A stretch of DNA of 30,954 nucleotides from Actinomycetes bacterium (GTDB lineage Bacteria > Actinomycetota > Actinomycetes > Actinomycetales > Microbacteriaceae). The translations under genes and the position numbers were made by a program. The stretch is taken from assembly GCA_023386365.1 (NCBI GenBank), contig JAEWJX010000094.1, positions 1 to 30,954 of the forward strand. The letters run 5' to 3'. The notes beneath the pieces were generated by a model. That model did not search any database and was not told where the DNA came from. It was given only the letters and a program-made list of their open reading frames with translations. Below, piece by piece: positions 1-7,815 of this stretch (the first letter of the stretch is position 1; each line of letters begins with the position of its first letter).

Positions 1-23
1 GCGGGATCCTCATCGGATCCCGC
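1..23. terminator. Hairpin at left edge, possible terminator of the exopolysaccharide operon
   Basis: A perfect 9-base inverted repeat, GCGGGATCC at 1-9 and GGATCCCGC at 15-23, encloses a 5-base loop. It lies about 30 bases beyond the ugd stop codon on the minus strand, where an operon terminator would be expected. The window ends before any T-tract could be seen, so the call rests on the hairpin and its position only. Confidence 0.4.
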
Positions 24-52
24 CCCGCTCTCGTTGCACCGCTAGGACACCA

Positions 53-1459
53 TCAGACCAGTTCCTTGATGCGCGTCTCGACCAGCGGGGCACCCGCGGC
101 GGGTGTCACGCCCGTACCGAGCCCGATCACCGTCCAGCCGTCGGCCGCCCAGCGCGAAGCGTCGAGCTTGTTGCGCGCATCGATCACGACGCGATTGCGA
201 ACCACCTCGCCGAGCTCACGCGGGTCGGCAGTGAGGAACTCGTCCCACTCGGTGAGGACCAGCACCACGTGCGCACCCTCGAGCGCATCGACCGCGGAGT
301 CCGCGAACGACAGGGTCGGGAACATCCGCCGCGCGGTCTCCCCCGCCGCCGGATCGAACACGGTCGCCTGCGCACCCCGCAGGTGCAGAGCGGCTGCGAC
401 GTTCAGCGCCGGGGAGTCCCGGACGTCGTCAGTGAGAGGTTTGAACGCGGCACCCAGCACGCCGACACGGGCGTTGAGGACCGAACCCCCGCACGCCTCC
501 AGTGCGAGCTGCACGACCCGTTGACGCTGAGCCATGTTGATCTCATCGACCTGCTGCATCAGCCCGACCACGTCGAGCGCGCCCAGCTCCCCGGCGCGAT
601 GCATGAGCGCCCGGATGTCCTTCGGGAGGCATCCGCCGCCGAAGCCCAGGCCGGCGTCGAGGAAGCGCCGCCCGATCCGGGAGTCGAGCCCGAGGGCGTC
701 GGCCAGCGTCGAGACGTCTGCCCCCGCGACGGTGCAGAGCTCCGCGATCGCGTTGATGAACGAGATCTTCGTCGCCAGGAAAGCGTTCGCACTCACCTTC
801 ACGAGCTCCGCCGTGGGCAGGTCGACGGAGAGGAACGGGGCGCCCTCCGCGATCGGCCCAGCGTAGACCTCACGCAGCGCCGCCTCCGCAGCGGGGGAAG
901 CGCCGCCGATGACGACCCGATCGGGGTGCAAGGTGTCGTCGACCGCCTTGCCCTCGCGGAGGAACTCCGGATTCCAGACGAGTTCAGCCGAGACCCCATC
1001 CGGGGTGAGCGCGCCGAGGAGCTCGCGCAGCCGCGCGGCGGTTCCCACCGGCACCGTGGACTTGCCGACGACGATGCCGTCGTGGCTGAGGCCGCGAGCG
1101 ATACCTGCCACGGCGCTCTCCACGAAGCGCAGATCCGCGGCGTGACTTGTCGCCTGCTGCGGCGTTCCCACGCAGACGAAGTGGATGTCGCTCATGGCGA
1201 CCGCCTCGGCGAGATCCGTGGTGAAGCGAAGCCGCCCCGTTGCCAGGTGCCGCGCGATCAGCTCCTCGAGCCCGGGCTCATGGAAGGGGACGCGGCCGCT
1301 CGACAACACCTCGACCTTCGCCGGGTCGGTGTCGACTCCGATCACGTCGAAGCCCAGCTCGGCCATGGCGGCCGCGTGGGTGGCACCCAGGTAGCCGGTT
1401 CCGACCACGTTGATGCGGGGCCGCGGCGGGACCGCGGTCCCCTCGTCTTTCGCGAACAT
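53..1459 (-). CDS. ugd: UDP-glucose 6-dehydrogenase
   Basis: NAD-dependent oxidation of UDP-glucose to UDP-glucuronate, a cytosolic sugar-nucleotide precursor step. About 468 residues, normal for the family. The N-terminus has the Rossmann motif VGTGYLG followed by VIGVDTDP. The mid-region has NPEFLREG, and the catalytic cysteine lies in FGGGCLPKD at about residue 277. The UDP-binding C-terminal domain contains GAAFKPLTDDVRDSPAL. I chose the ATG at 1459 because GGAGG stands 7 bases before it. An in-frame ATG at 1492 overlaps the upstream stop as ATGA and would add 11 residues, so coupled initiation there is the alternative. Last gene of an operon with a GH26 hydrolase and a hyaluronan-synthase-like transferase, which suggests it feeds UDP-glucuronate to that synthase. 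GDP-mannose dehydrogenase is a less likely reading. Confidence 0.9.
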   Translation of the reverse strand: MFAKDEGTAVPPRPRINVVGTGYLGATHAAAMAELGFDVIGVDTDPAKVEVLSSGRVPFHEPGLEELIARHLATGRLRFTTDLAEAVAMSDIHFVCVGTPQQATSHAADLRFVESAVAGIARGLSHDGIVVGKSTVPVGTAARLRELLGALTPDGVSAELVWNPEFLREGKAVDDTLHPDRVVIGGASPAAEAALREVYAGPIAEGAPFLSVDLPTAELVKVSANAFLATKISFINAIAELCTVAGADVSTLADALGLDSRIGRRFLDAGLGFGGGCLPKDIRALMHRAGELGALDVVGLMQQVDEINMAQRQRVVQLALEACGGSVLNARVGVLGAAFKPLTDDVRDSPALNVAAALHLRGAQATVFDPAAGETARRMFPTLSFADSAVDALEGAHVVLVLTEWDEFLTADPRELGEVVRNRVVIDARNKLDASRWAADGWTVIGLGTGVTPAAGAPLVETRIKELV

Positions 1460-1488
1460 TCGTTCTCCCTCCCTGTTTTCGTCGTCCG

Positions 1489-2907
1489 TCATCCGACGGG
1501 CTGCACGTTGTAGCGGTCCCCCAGCGCGGCGAGGCCGTCGCGGAAGGCTGCGAGCGAATCGGCACGGGAGTCGATGCGCCAGTCGTTGGTGGCGCGCTCC
1601 CCCTGCACGTAGGTGGTGATCGCCAGGCTGAACCACGCGAACCCGACGATGTCGGAGTTCTCCGGACGGCTGAGCCCCTCGAAGAAGCTCCGCACCCACT
1701 CCGGTTTGTGCCCGTCGATCTCGGATGCACCGACCTCGGCGAGGATGATCGGCTTGTCCGCGACAGCCCGCAACTGCGTGAGCGTCGCACCGAAGGTGGC
1801 GTCGAAGGTGATAGCCTCCCCGTTCGCGAACGGGGGCCGAAGGTAGCCAGACATGCCGATCCAGTCGACGTACTCGTCGCCCGGGTACAGGCTCTGGAGG
1901 TAGGCGGGGTCCTGCAGTGACGCCGGCAGCTTGTCGACGCGGTTCGGCGCCCACACCCAGATCACAAGGTCGTTCGCACCCTCCTGCTCGAAGATGTCGT
2001 GCACGTGCCGCCACATCGCCGCGTAATCGCCGGTGCGGTTCCCGTTGATCGCGGACCCGTCACCGCGGCGCTCCGACCAGGGGTACCAGGTTCCGTTCAT
2101 CTCGTGATCCAGGCGGATCGCGAGCGGCAGTCCGTTGGCGGCGATGGAACGCGCGAAGCGGTGCAGGTAGTCGTCGAAGGCACCGTCGAGGATGCGCGGA
2201 AGCGAGTACTCGGGCTCTTCCACGACGTCGTTCTGGGCCGCGATGGGCCGCGACTCCCAGGTCAGCATCGGCAACTTGCCCCGCGACCAGGCACGCGTGA
2301 CCGCGTCGGCACGGAACTCCTCATCCCAACCGCCGAAGTAGCCGACGAGCGACGGAGAGCCGCCCGCCTTCACGGAGGTCGCGTCGAGGGTCGCCCAGTT
2401 GTGCGGCGCCTGTTCGGTGTACATCCCGAAATAAGACGCCGAGGGCGCGATGAGCTCATCCCGGCTGGGAGCGGTGACCGGGACCGCCACCGGGGGTGCC
2501 GCAGCGGGCGGGGTACTCGTCCCCGTGCTCGCGGGAGTGCCGTTGCGCGGAGTGGTCTTCGTCGTGCCGCGAACAGCCAGTTCCTTGAGAGCCGCCTGGA
2601 GGGCGCCGTCGCTCTCGGCGAGCTGGGACTCCGCATCGGACTTGCCCTCCCGTGCCGATGCGACTTCCGCTTCCAGCGCGTCGATACGGGCGAGCAGCCC
2701 CTGCCGGTCTTCGGCGGCGCGCGCCGCCTTGTCGATGGTCTCCGCCACACGGATGGTCTGCTGCACGGGAGAGATCTCCGGCGAGGTCCACACGAACACA
2801 CTGACGGCGACGAGCGCCGCGATGATCGTCGCCGCGGCGACGACGGTGCCGCGCGAGCGGGCGCGGGAGAGCGCCCACCAGGACGCGGGAGCGGTGAGTC
2901 TAGACAA
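1489..2907 (-). CDS. Membrane-anchored glycoside hydrolase family 26 (beta-mannanase-like) protein
   Basis: 472 residues. A basic N-terminus and a hydrophobic stretch (about residues 20-42, VVAAATIIAALVAVSVFVW) form an uncleaved signal anchor. A coiled-coil-like segment follows at about 45-110, then a Thr/Pro/Ala linker. The catalytic domain starts near residue 150. It carries LDHEMNGTWYPW with the likely acid/base Glu269, WVWAPN, and ILAEVGASE with the likely nucleophile Glu391, the pattern of the GH26/clan A TIM barrel. The start is TTG at 2907, overlapping the end of the glycosyltransferase gene by 8 bases, with GGAGG 9 bases upstream. No in-frame ATG lies near. It should act outside the membrane. 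Placed between a synthase and a UDP-glucose dehydrogenase, it may trim or release the polymer; true substrate unknown. Confidence 0.8.
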   Translation of the reverse strand: MSRLTAPASWWALSRARSRGTVVAAATIIAALVAVSVFVWTSPEISPVQQTIRVAETIDKAARAAEDRQGLLARIDALEAEVASAREGKSDAESQLAESDGALQAALKELAVRGTTKTTPRNGTPASTGTSTPPAAAPPVAVPVTAPSRDELIAPSASYFGMYTEQAPHNWATLDATSVKAGGSPSLVGYFGGWDEEFRADAVTRAWSRGKLPMLTWESRPIAAQNDVVEEPEYSLPRILDGAFDDYLHRFARSIAANGLPLAIRLDHEMNGTWYPWSERRGDGSAINGNRTGDYAAMWRHVHDIFEQEGANDLVIWVWAPNRVDKLPASLQDPAYLQSLYPGDEYVDWIGMSGYLRPPFANGEAITFDATFGATLTQLRAVADKPIILAEVGASEIDGHKPEWVRSFFEGLSRPENSDIVGFAWFSLAITTYVQGERATNDWRIDSRADSLAAFRDGLAALGDRYNVQPVG

Positions 2908-4429
2908 GGAACATCGCCTCCAGAGCGATAATCACGGCGCCGATCAGGTACGGCACCGCTGCGAGCGGGTTCAGGCGGCGGCGCGCCGGTTTCACGGCAG
3001 CCGTGGGTACGAGCGCCGTGACGCTCCCCTCCGGGGCCGCCCGGACGATCGTGGTCGTTGCGGCGTGCTGACCACTCGACAGCGCGAGTCGGCTCGGCGC
3101 CCCCGTCACGACCGGTTCGGGACCCGTGGGTGCGTCACCGCCGGCGTAGGCACCGGCGCGGGTTCCCCAGCCGCTCGCGTGCGCCATCCGGAAAAACCCG
3201 AGCACACGGATCGGCATCAAGAAGAAGGTCGACACTATGATGAACACCGGCAGTCGGAGGAAGTCGCTGGGTTTCTCGGAGAGGTGCCGGAGTTGCCGGA
3301 TCGCCATGCTGAGCACCGACGACACCACCATCAGAGCGAGCACCAGGAAGACTCCGGACTGCAGCCCGTACTCCTCGAGGAATCCGGCGTAGAAGTTGTA
3401 GCCCTGGCCGGTGATCGCACGGTAGCTCCACCCGAGGATCACGCCGAGGAGGAGGAACGGAAGCACGATGTCCATGACGAAGAACAGCGCCAGCACGGGT
3501 GCGTGTCCCAGCATCCACGGCAGCATCCGCAGCGTGTTGTACTGGCTTCCGCGGGCCCAGCGCAGCTGCTGCTTGAAGAGCTTCTTCACCTGCAGCGGCG
3601 CATCCGTGTAGACGAGGCTCGTGTACTGGTAAACGGTGCGGTATCCCGCCTTGAGGGTCAGGTTCGTGAGGGTGCGGTCGTCCGAGACCTCGAGGAACAC
3701 GCCCAGGAACCGCTCGTTCATGAAGTCGTCCATGACGCGCATCAGGATCGAGCGCCGGAATGCGATCGTGCGCCCGGGAAGGCACCCCACCTGGCCGAGG
3801 ACGCTCTGTGCCGGCATCGAGTAGAGGGCGCGGGAGTTCTCCAGCCAGTCCGCCCAGCGCGTGATCCAGCTGCGCGTCGGTTCGAGGATCCGCTGGCGGG
3901 TGGTGACCCCACCGACCGTCGCGTCGGCGAACGGTCGCACGAGCTCCGAGAGTGCGTTGTCGGTCCACACCGTGTCGGAGTCGACCAGGATCGTGATGTC
4001 GCCCGACGACAGTTCCGTGCCGATCTTCACGGCGTTGCGCTTGCCGGGGATCGGCGTGTGCACCCAACGCACGAGCGGGAACTCCTCGCAGACGGAGACC
4101 AGCCCCGGGTTGGGCGCCCCGTTGATCACGACGATGATCTCGTCGGGGCGCTGATCCACCATCCGCGCCAGGACGTCACGGAACAGCTCGAGCGGCTCGT
4201 CGACGACCGGGACGACCACACTCGTGGTGCCGTGGAACTCCCCCGTGAATGGTCGGTAGCGCGCAGAGATCACCACCTTGACCACCCACAGCACCCAGAT
4301 GAGTGCCGAGTAGACCGCGAACAGGTAGAGCTCCGGATGGCCTTCGGTCATGTGCCGCAACTGCAGCAAGAAAATGAACAACGCGGATCCCCCTTCTCGT
4401 CGTCGTCGCCGGTGGTGTGCCGGCTGCAT
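2900..4429 (-). CDS. Hyaluronan-synthase-like family 2 membrane glycosyltransferase
   Basis: Processive GT2 synthase, about 509 residues. One transmembrane segment lies near residues 33-53. The cytosolic catalytic domain has IPGKRNAVK, the DxD-type motif D150-S-D152 (UDP-sugar/metal binding), the catalytic-base type motif S-D250-D-R-TLTN, and QQLRW at 287-291, the product-binding Q(Q/R)xRW signature. Three or four transmembrane segments follow (about 310-420). A Pro/Ala/Thr-rich tail ends in another hydrophobic helix at the extreme C-terminus. The DDRTLTN and QQLRW spelling resembles hyaluronan synthases more than cellulose synthases. The start is uncertain: ATG 4429 is used here, but TTG 4381 has a purine-rich AAGGGGG about 7 bases upstream and gives a cleaner N-terminus; ATG 4351 is also possible. 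First gene of an operon with GH26 and ugd, supporting UDP-glucuronate use. The polymer itself is not known. Confidence 0.82.
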   Translation of the reverse strand: MQPAHHRRRRREGGSALFIFLLQLRHMTEGHPELYLFAVYSALIWVLWVVKVVISARYRPFTGEFHGTTSVVVPVVDEPLELFRDVLARMVDQRPDEIIVVINGAPNPGLVSVCEEFPLVRWVHTPIPGKRNAVKIGTELSSGDITILVDSDTVWTDNALSELVRPFADATVGGVTTRQRILEPTRSWITRWADWLENSRALYSMPAQSVLGQVGCLPGRTIAFRRSILMRVMDDFMNERFLGVFLEVSDDRTLTNLTLKAGYRTVYQYTSLVYTDAPLQVKKLFKQQLRWARGSQYNTLRMLPWMLGHAPVLALFFVMDIVLPFLLLGVILGWSYRAITGQGYNFYAGFLEEYGLQSGVFLVLALMVVSSVLSMAIRQLRHLSEKPSDFLRLPVFIIVSTFFLMPIRVLGFFRMAHASGWGTRAGAYAGGDAPTGPEPVVTGAPSRLALSSGQHAATTTIVRAAPEGSVTALVPTAAVKPARRRLNPLAAVPYLIGAVIIALEAMFLV

Positions 4430-4839
4430 CCGCGACGTTGGGGATACCTGGTTCTTCAGTTCGTGAATCGATTCTGTGCATCGGCTCGATGCGCCCACAA
4501 GGCCGCTCCGCCGGGGAGGCCGCCGCTTCGCCCGTTCTGCGATGAGTGCTCACATTTCGCGCCAGCGGGGCGTGGGCAGAATGGCCGACACGCTCCGCCG
4601 CGGCGCTCAGGATGCCGACCTACGGCTCGCGCCGATCCGCAAAACTCCCGGTCGCGGGTCCGATCGAAACCGACCCCGAGTTGACCTCTCCGACGTGGAT
4701 TCCTCGACGGAGGTAGACAGGTCTGTACCCCGTTTGAGGGGCGATCAGACCGGCTCGGGGTACGTCCCTTGTCTCATCGAACTCTCACAAAAAACTTCCG
4801 GTCGCATGCGCGGGCTCGGGCGTGTCGCGCCACGCAGAA
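4430..4839 (-). promoter_or_regulatory. 410-base leader and promoter region of the exopolysaccharide operon
   Basis: No convincing gene lies here. Read on the minus strand, after the glnE stop there is a weak hairpin-like stretch and a T6 run near 4790-4796. Next comes a cluster of interleaved inverted repeats at 4720-4763. A hairpin follows at 4602-4633, with arms GGCGC/GCGCC and inner GCCG/CGGC. Long untranslated sequence then runs to the synthase gene. No TANNNT box with a good -35 stands out, so the promoter is not located. The length and secondary structure suggest a regulated leader. Confidence 0.45.
4720..4763. repeat. Interleaved inverted repeats with pseudoknot-like order
   Basis: Two inverted repeats alternate. 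GTACCCC (4725-4731) pairs with GGGGTAC (4757-4763), and GGTCTG (4720-4725) pairs with CAGACC (4746-4751). Their order is A-B-A'-B', which as RNA would be an H-type pseudoknot rather than two separate hairpins. A GGGG at 4738-4741 can also pair with the CCCC of 4728-4731, giving a competing hairpin. As DNA it could instead be overlapping operator half-sites. Confidence 0.4.
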
Positions 4840-7815
4840 TCAGATGCGAGCGCCGTAGAAGAGCCTCTCGAACACCTGGCGCGCGAGTCTCGTCGTGCGC
4901 AGGTAGTCCTCCTCGAGCCGACTCGCCGAGTGCGGCGGGTACTCCATGAGGCGCGCCATGCCCTCGAGAGCGCGCCGTTCGGTCGGCAGCACATCGGCGG
5001 TCTTCGCGGTCCACAAGGTCATCGCCGAGCGCGCTCGCGACGCCATGATCCAGGCCGCGCGAAGGCGGTCCGCCTCCGGTTCCGTCACCAGCTCGGCATC
5101 GACGGCTGCCGCCAGCGCACCCAGAGTCGACGTCGTGCGCAGCTTCGGCACACGGTGACCGTGCTCCAGCTGGAGCAGTTGCACGAACCACTCCACATCC
5201 GAGAGCGACCCACGTCCGAGCTTGAGATGACGGGAAGGGTCGGCACCCTGCGGCAGCCGCTCCGACTCGACGCGAGCCTTGATGCGCTTCACCTCGCGCA
5301 CCGCGTCGGCGGGTAGCGCCGACGGGTAGCGGATCTCGTCGGCCATCCGCTCGAAGTCCTGCAGCAGCTGAGGCTCACCGGCGACGCCCCGAGCACGCAG
5401 AAGGGCCTGCGCCTCCCACGTCAGCGACCATCTCGCGTAGTAGGCGCGATAGGAGTCGAGCGACCTCACGACCGCGCCGTTCTTGCCTTCCGGCCGGAGC
5501 CCCAGATCAAGGTCGAACGGCAGCCGGAGGTCCTCGGTGAGCCGCTTGATCTCGCGCACGATGTGCTCGGCGCGCTTCTGCGCCACCTCCGGTTCGCATC
5601 CGGCGGGGCGGTAGACGTACATGATGTCGGCATCGCTGCCGAATCCGAGCTCGGCACCCCCGTAGCGGCCCATCGCGACGATTCCGAACTCGACTTCGTC
5701 GCCCCACTGGTGCGCGAGCCGAAGGACCCCGCTGAGAATGGCCGTCGTGACCGCGGTGAGCGCGTCGGCAATCTCCTCGATGGTCACGAGACCGACGATG
5801 CCTCCGAGCGCGATCCTCAACACCTCACGCCTGCGGGCGGTGCGGAGGGCTTGTGCAGCCGAGTCGACATCGTCCGCATGACGTGCGATCGTCGCGTCAG
5901 TCTCCTCCAACAGCTCGACGAGGCCACGCGGCCGAAGCTCGGCGTCGTTCTCGAGCCACGCGGCCGCCTCCGGGAATCGCTCGAACAGGCTGCCGACGAA
6001 ACGGGAACTCGCGAGCACCTGCGTGAGCCGCTGCGCTGCGCCGGACGAGTCGCGAAGCATCCGCAGGAACCAGTACGCCTCGCCGAGGTCGTCCGAGAGG
6101 CGACGGAAGGCGAGCAGACCGTAGTCCGGATCCGCACCGTCCGCGAACCACTGCAGCATCACCGGCAGCAGAGTGCGCTGGATCGCCGCCCGGCGCGACA
6201 CTCCCCCGCTGAGCGCTGCGATGTGGTGAAGGGCCCCACGAGGATCCTGGAAGCCGATCGCCGCGAGACGCGCCTCAGCCTGTTCGTTGGTGAGCGAGTA
6301 GCCGTCTTCGGGGAGCGCTGCAACAGCGGACAGCAGCGGGCGATAGAACAGCTTCTCGTGGAGGCTGCGCACCTCCTGCTGAACCTCGCGCCATGCGATG
6401 GTGAGCCCGTCGCCCGTGGTGGCCAGGCGGGAGCCCCGTGCGATGGCCCGCAGTGCATCGGCATCACGCGGCATGAGGTGGGTGCGTCGAAGACGCGCGA
6501 GCTGCACCCGATGCTCGACCAACCGGAGGAAGCGGTAGTCGCGCGAGAATTCCGCCGCCTCGACCCGGCCGATGTATCCGCGGTCGGCGAGTGCCGCGAG
6601 AGCGGCGAGAGTGCCGCGTTGGCGGATCTCGGGGTCCGCCTGCCCGTGGACCAACTGCAACAACTGGATGGTGAACTCGACGTCGCGCAGGCCGCCGGGT
6701 CCGAGCTTCAACTGCACGTCGACCTCGTCGTGCGGGATGTGCGCGAGAACCCGCTCGCGCATCTTCTGCACCGACTCCACGAAGCCGTCTCTCGACGACG
6801 CCGCCCAGACCTTGGGTGCGACCCCCGCGACGAACGACTCACCCAGGTCACGGTCGCCCGCCAGCGCGCGAGCCTTCAGCAATGCCTGGAACTCCCAGCT
6901 CTTCGCCCACCTGTCGTAGTAGGCCAGGTGCGACTCGAGGGTTCGTACGAGCGCGCCATCCTTACCCTCGGGGCGCAGATTCGCATCGACTTCCCACAGC
7001 GGCGGCTCGACCGCGAGCTCATGGATGGCGTGCATGGTGTCGATCGCGAGTCTTGTGGCGACCTCCACCGCACGGGAGTCGGGGATGCCGTCTCCTGCCG
7101 CGACGAAGATCACGTCGACGTCGCTGAGATAGTTCAGTTCACGTGCACCGGACTTGCCCATTCCGATGATCGCGAGACGGGTGGAGGCGACATCGGCGGC
7201 GGGGAACCGCGAGTCGGCGCGCGCGACTTCCAGGCCGGCGTCGAGCGCGGCCGCCGCAAGATCCGCCAAGGCTGCCGCCACGGTGTCCACGATCTCGATC
7301 GGCTGCGGGTGGCCGAGATCCCACGCGGCGAGCTGGGTCAACTCACGTCGGTACGCGATCCGCAGCGCGTTCCGGGCGTCCTCGCCGTGCAGCCCGCGGA
7401 TCGCTTCGACGAGTCGAACCCGATAGCTGGCGGCGTCACTCGGGACGCTGAGCGGTTCGCGAAGGGCGGCCAACTGGCTCGTATGCCGCAGCAGGAATGT
7501 GGCGAGACCTTCGGACGCACCTAGCACGTCGAGGAGCCGCCGTGCCGAATCCTCGATCGCGAGAATCGCATCCGTGGACGCCGAATCCTTCGCCCGCAAC
7601 TCGACGATCAGCCGCAGCGCCTGATCCGGGTCGGCAACGCCCGAGAACAGCGGGATGACGTGCTCCGGCACCCCGGGGAGGGCATCGGCCGCACCACTGA
7701 GGTCGGCGAACCCCAGCCGAGCTAGCTCGGTGAGGGTGATCGCACTCCGGGTCAGAGCGCCTCCAGGTTGGCTTCCAGCTCGAATGGCGTCACCTGGGCG
7801 CGGTAACCGGCCCAT
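4840..7815 (-). CDS. glnE: Bifunctional glutamine-synthetase adenylyltransferase/adenylyl-removing enzyme
   Basis: Adds and removes AMP on glutamine synthetase I according to nitrogen status. About 970-990 residues, normal for actinobacterial GlnE. Two nucleotidyltransferase domains are visible: GMGKSGARELNYLSDVDV near residue 215 (adenylyl removase) and AMGRYGGAELGFGSDADIMY near 711 (adenylyltransferase). Each has the G-S..DxD signature and a following LRPEGK motif. The C-terminus has SDVEWFVQLLQLEHG. The start is doubtful. The first ATG (7815) lies 64 bases inside glnA, and the extra N-terminus reads like out-of-frame glnA. Recognisable protein begins at LTRSAITLTELARLGF, where a CTG at 7755 overlaps the glnA stop as CTGA. 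Cotranscribed with glnA2, the conserved actinobacterial order. Confidence 0.93.
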   Translation of the reverse strand: MGRLPRPGDAIRAGSQPGGALTRSAITLTELARLGFADLSGAADALPGVPEHVIPLFSGVADPDQALRLIVELRAKDSASTDAILAIEDSARRLLDVLGASEGLATFLLRHTSQLAALREPLSVPSDAASYRVRLVEAIRGLHGEDARNALRIAYRRELTQLAAWDLGHPQPIEIVDTVAAALADLAAAALDAGLEVARADSRFPAADVASTRLAIIGMGKSGARELNYLSDVDVIFVAAGDGIPDSRAVEVATRLAIDTMHAIHELAVEPPLWEVDANLRPEGKDGALVRTLESHLAYYDRWAKSWEFQALLKARALAGDRDLGESFVAGVAPKVWAASSRDGFVESVQKMRERVLAHIPHDEVDVQLKLGPGGLRDVEFTIQLLQLVHGQADPEIRQRGTLAALAALADRGYIGRVEAAEFSRDYRFLRLVEHRVQLARLRRTHLMPRDADALRAIARGSRLATTGDGLTIAWREVQQEVRSLHEKLFYRPLLSAVAALPEDGYSLTNEQAEARLAAIGFQDPRGALHHIAALSGGVSRRAAIQRTLLPVMLQWFADGADPDYGLLAFRRLSDDLGEAYWFLRMLRDSSGAAQRLTQVLASSRFVGSLFERFPEAAAWLENDAELRPRGLVELLEETDATIARHADDVDSAAQALRTARRREVLRIALGGIVGLVTIEEIADALTAVTTAILSGVLRLAHQWGDEVEFGIVAMGRYGGAELGFGSDADIMYVYRPAGCEPEVAQKRAEHIVREIKRLTEDLRLPFDLDLGLRPEGKNGAVVRSLDSYRAYYARWSLTWEAQALLRARGVAGEPQLLQDFERMADEIRYPSALPADAVREVKRIKARVESERLPQGADPSRHLKLGRGSLSDVEWFVQLLQLEHGHRVPKLRTTSTLGALAAAVDAELVTEPEADRLRAAWIMASRARSAMTLWTAKTADVLPTERRALEGMARLMEYPPHSASRLEEDYLRTTRLARQVFERLFYGARI

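Noticed and set aside
1460..2014. Upstream extension of the ugd frame giving a 653-residue ORF
   Set aside because: The extra residues are Arg/Gly/Ala-rich out-of-frame reading of the GH26 gene; the Rossmann motif and ribosome site place the start at 1459 or 1492.
2450..4684. 744-codon plus-strand ORF
   Set aside because: Antisense to the GH26 and synthase genes; Arg/His-rich composition typical of a shadow frame in GC-rich DNA.
4780..4839. Intrinsic terminator after glnE based on the T6 run
   Set aside because: The preceding pairing is poor and the run could equally be part of the downstream promoter; not listed as a terminator.
5563..7524. 653-codon plus-strand ORF opposite glnE
   Set aside because: No recognisable domain and fully antisense to a clear GlnE.
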